A stretch of DNA of 22,065 bases from a virus, in IMG/VR virus record IMGVR_UViG_3300032284_001479, positions 1 to 22,065 of that record, one strand, 5' to 3'. A program made the position numbers and the translations under genes. This document shows positions 21,854 to 22,065 of the stretch, piece by piece; position 1 is the first letter of the stretch, and every line of letters starts with the position of its first letter. The notes under the pieces were generated by a model that worked only from the letters and a program-made list of their open reading frames with translations, made no database searches and was not told where the DNA came from.

Positions 21854-22015
21854 ATGAAGAAGAAAACAGAATCAAACCCTAAAGGAGCAGGAAGGGCAAA
21901 ACTGCCTGATAATGTACGAAAAGAAAGAGTAGTGCTATTCGTAACTAAGAAAGAGAAAGCAGATGTAAAGGCATGGCTTGAAAGATTACGCAAAGAAACA
22001 CGGGGAGAAGTATAG
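21854..22015 (+). CDS. Small basic protein, possible DNA-binding
   Basis: 53 residues with an A-rich upstream context (actataataac before ATG) and a TAG at 22013-22015. The sequence is basic (MKKKTESNPKGAGRAKLP), then RVVLFVTKKEKADVKAWLERLRKE, a strand followed by a helix. This shape fits a single Arc/MetJ-like ribbon-helix-helix unit or an N-terminal regulatory fragment, but it is short, so no name is given. Confidence 0.6.
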   Translation: MKKKTESNPKGAGRAKLPDNVRKERVVLFVTKKEKADVKAWLERLRKETRGEV

Positions 22016-22034
22016 ATAATTTAAAAACTACCCA

Positions 22035-22065
22035 ATGACCGAAGCCCAATACATGAACTTACCGA
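22035..22065 (+). CDS. Start of a downstream gene, cut by the window end
   Basis: ATG at 22035 after an A-rich leader (taatttaaaaactaccca), then TEAQYMNLP before the window ends. Only ten codons are visible, so this is a probable start and nothing more. Confidence 0.4.
   Translation, partial: MTEAQYMNLP

Noticed and set aside
1-22065. Stop codon reassignment, suggested by the in-frame TAA at 3862
   Set aside because: TAA, TAG and TGA all end genes at sensible places with overlaps, so only a local event is likely.
1-22065. CRISPR array, insertion sequence or attachment site
   Set aside because: No regular direct repeats, transposase or terminal inverted repeats were seen on reading.

Overview
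The window is one continuous block of phage structural and lysis genes from a Mu-like, contractile-tailed (myovirus-type) phage or prophage of a Bacteroidetes host. Three things point to Bacteroidetes. The DNA is AT-rich. Translation leaders are A-rich with no clear Shine-Dalgarno sequence. Promoter-like elements fit the Bacteroidetes TAnnTTTG -7 box. The Mu-type assignment rests on a DUF1320 (gp36-like) protein, a DUF935 portal, a Mu F-type minor head protein, a gpG-like virion morphogenesis protein, a ClpP-like protease/scaffold, a DUF2586-type sheath, a tube and Mu/P2-type baseplate proteins. Terminase and transposition/replication genes are not in the window.

Layout, left to right. (1) 1-6792, rightward: DUF1320 end, portal, Mu F, two small head/neck proteins, a tail-terminator-like protein, a small structural protein, baseplate gpJ-like and gpI-like proteins, and a tail fibre. 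(2) 6789-7342, leftward: two small genes that converge on the fibre gene and diverge from the head operon, with a palindrome between two facing promoters. (3) 7445-11100: protease plus scaffold (probable internal scaffold start), major capsid protein, two related small proteins (one with a Sec signal peptide) and two small hypotheticals. (4) 11100-18592: sheath, tube, tail assembly chaperone with a -1 frameshift, tape measure, DUF6046-like protein, hub, spike, gp25-like wedge and a double LysM-like protein. (5) 18592-20846: a lysis region with five small membrane proteins around a DUF5675 protein. It includes a GC-rich, apparently structured intergenic RNA element at 19806-19894. (6) 20887-21096: a small gene with its own promoter and a strong terminator. 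(7) 21257-22065: a new rightward operon of small, probably early or regulatory genes, cut by the window end.

Most rightward genes are tightly packed, with ATGA or TAATG stop/start overlaps that suggest translational coupling. Several observations deserve follow-up. One is the RNA element in the lysis region: two hairpins keep nearly the same 9-nt loop while their stems differ in compensatory fashion. Another is an in-frame TAA that splits the tail-terminator-like gene from a 25-codon tail ending exactly at the next start. A third is a signal-peptide-bearing paralogue among the capsid genes. The last two are the leftward two-gene island and the self-contained transcription unit at 20.9 kb.
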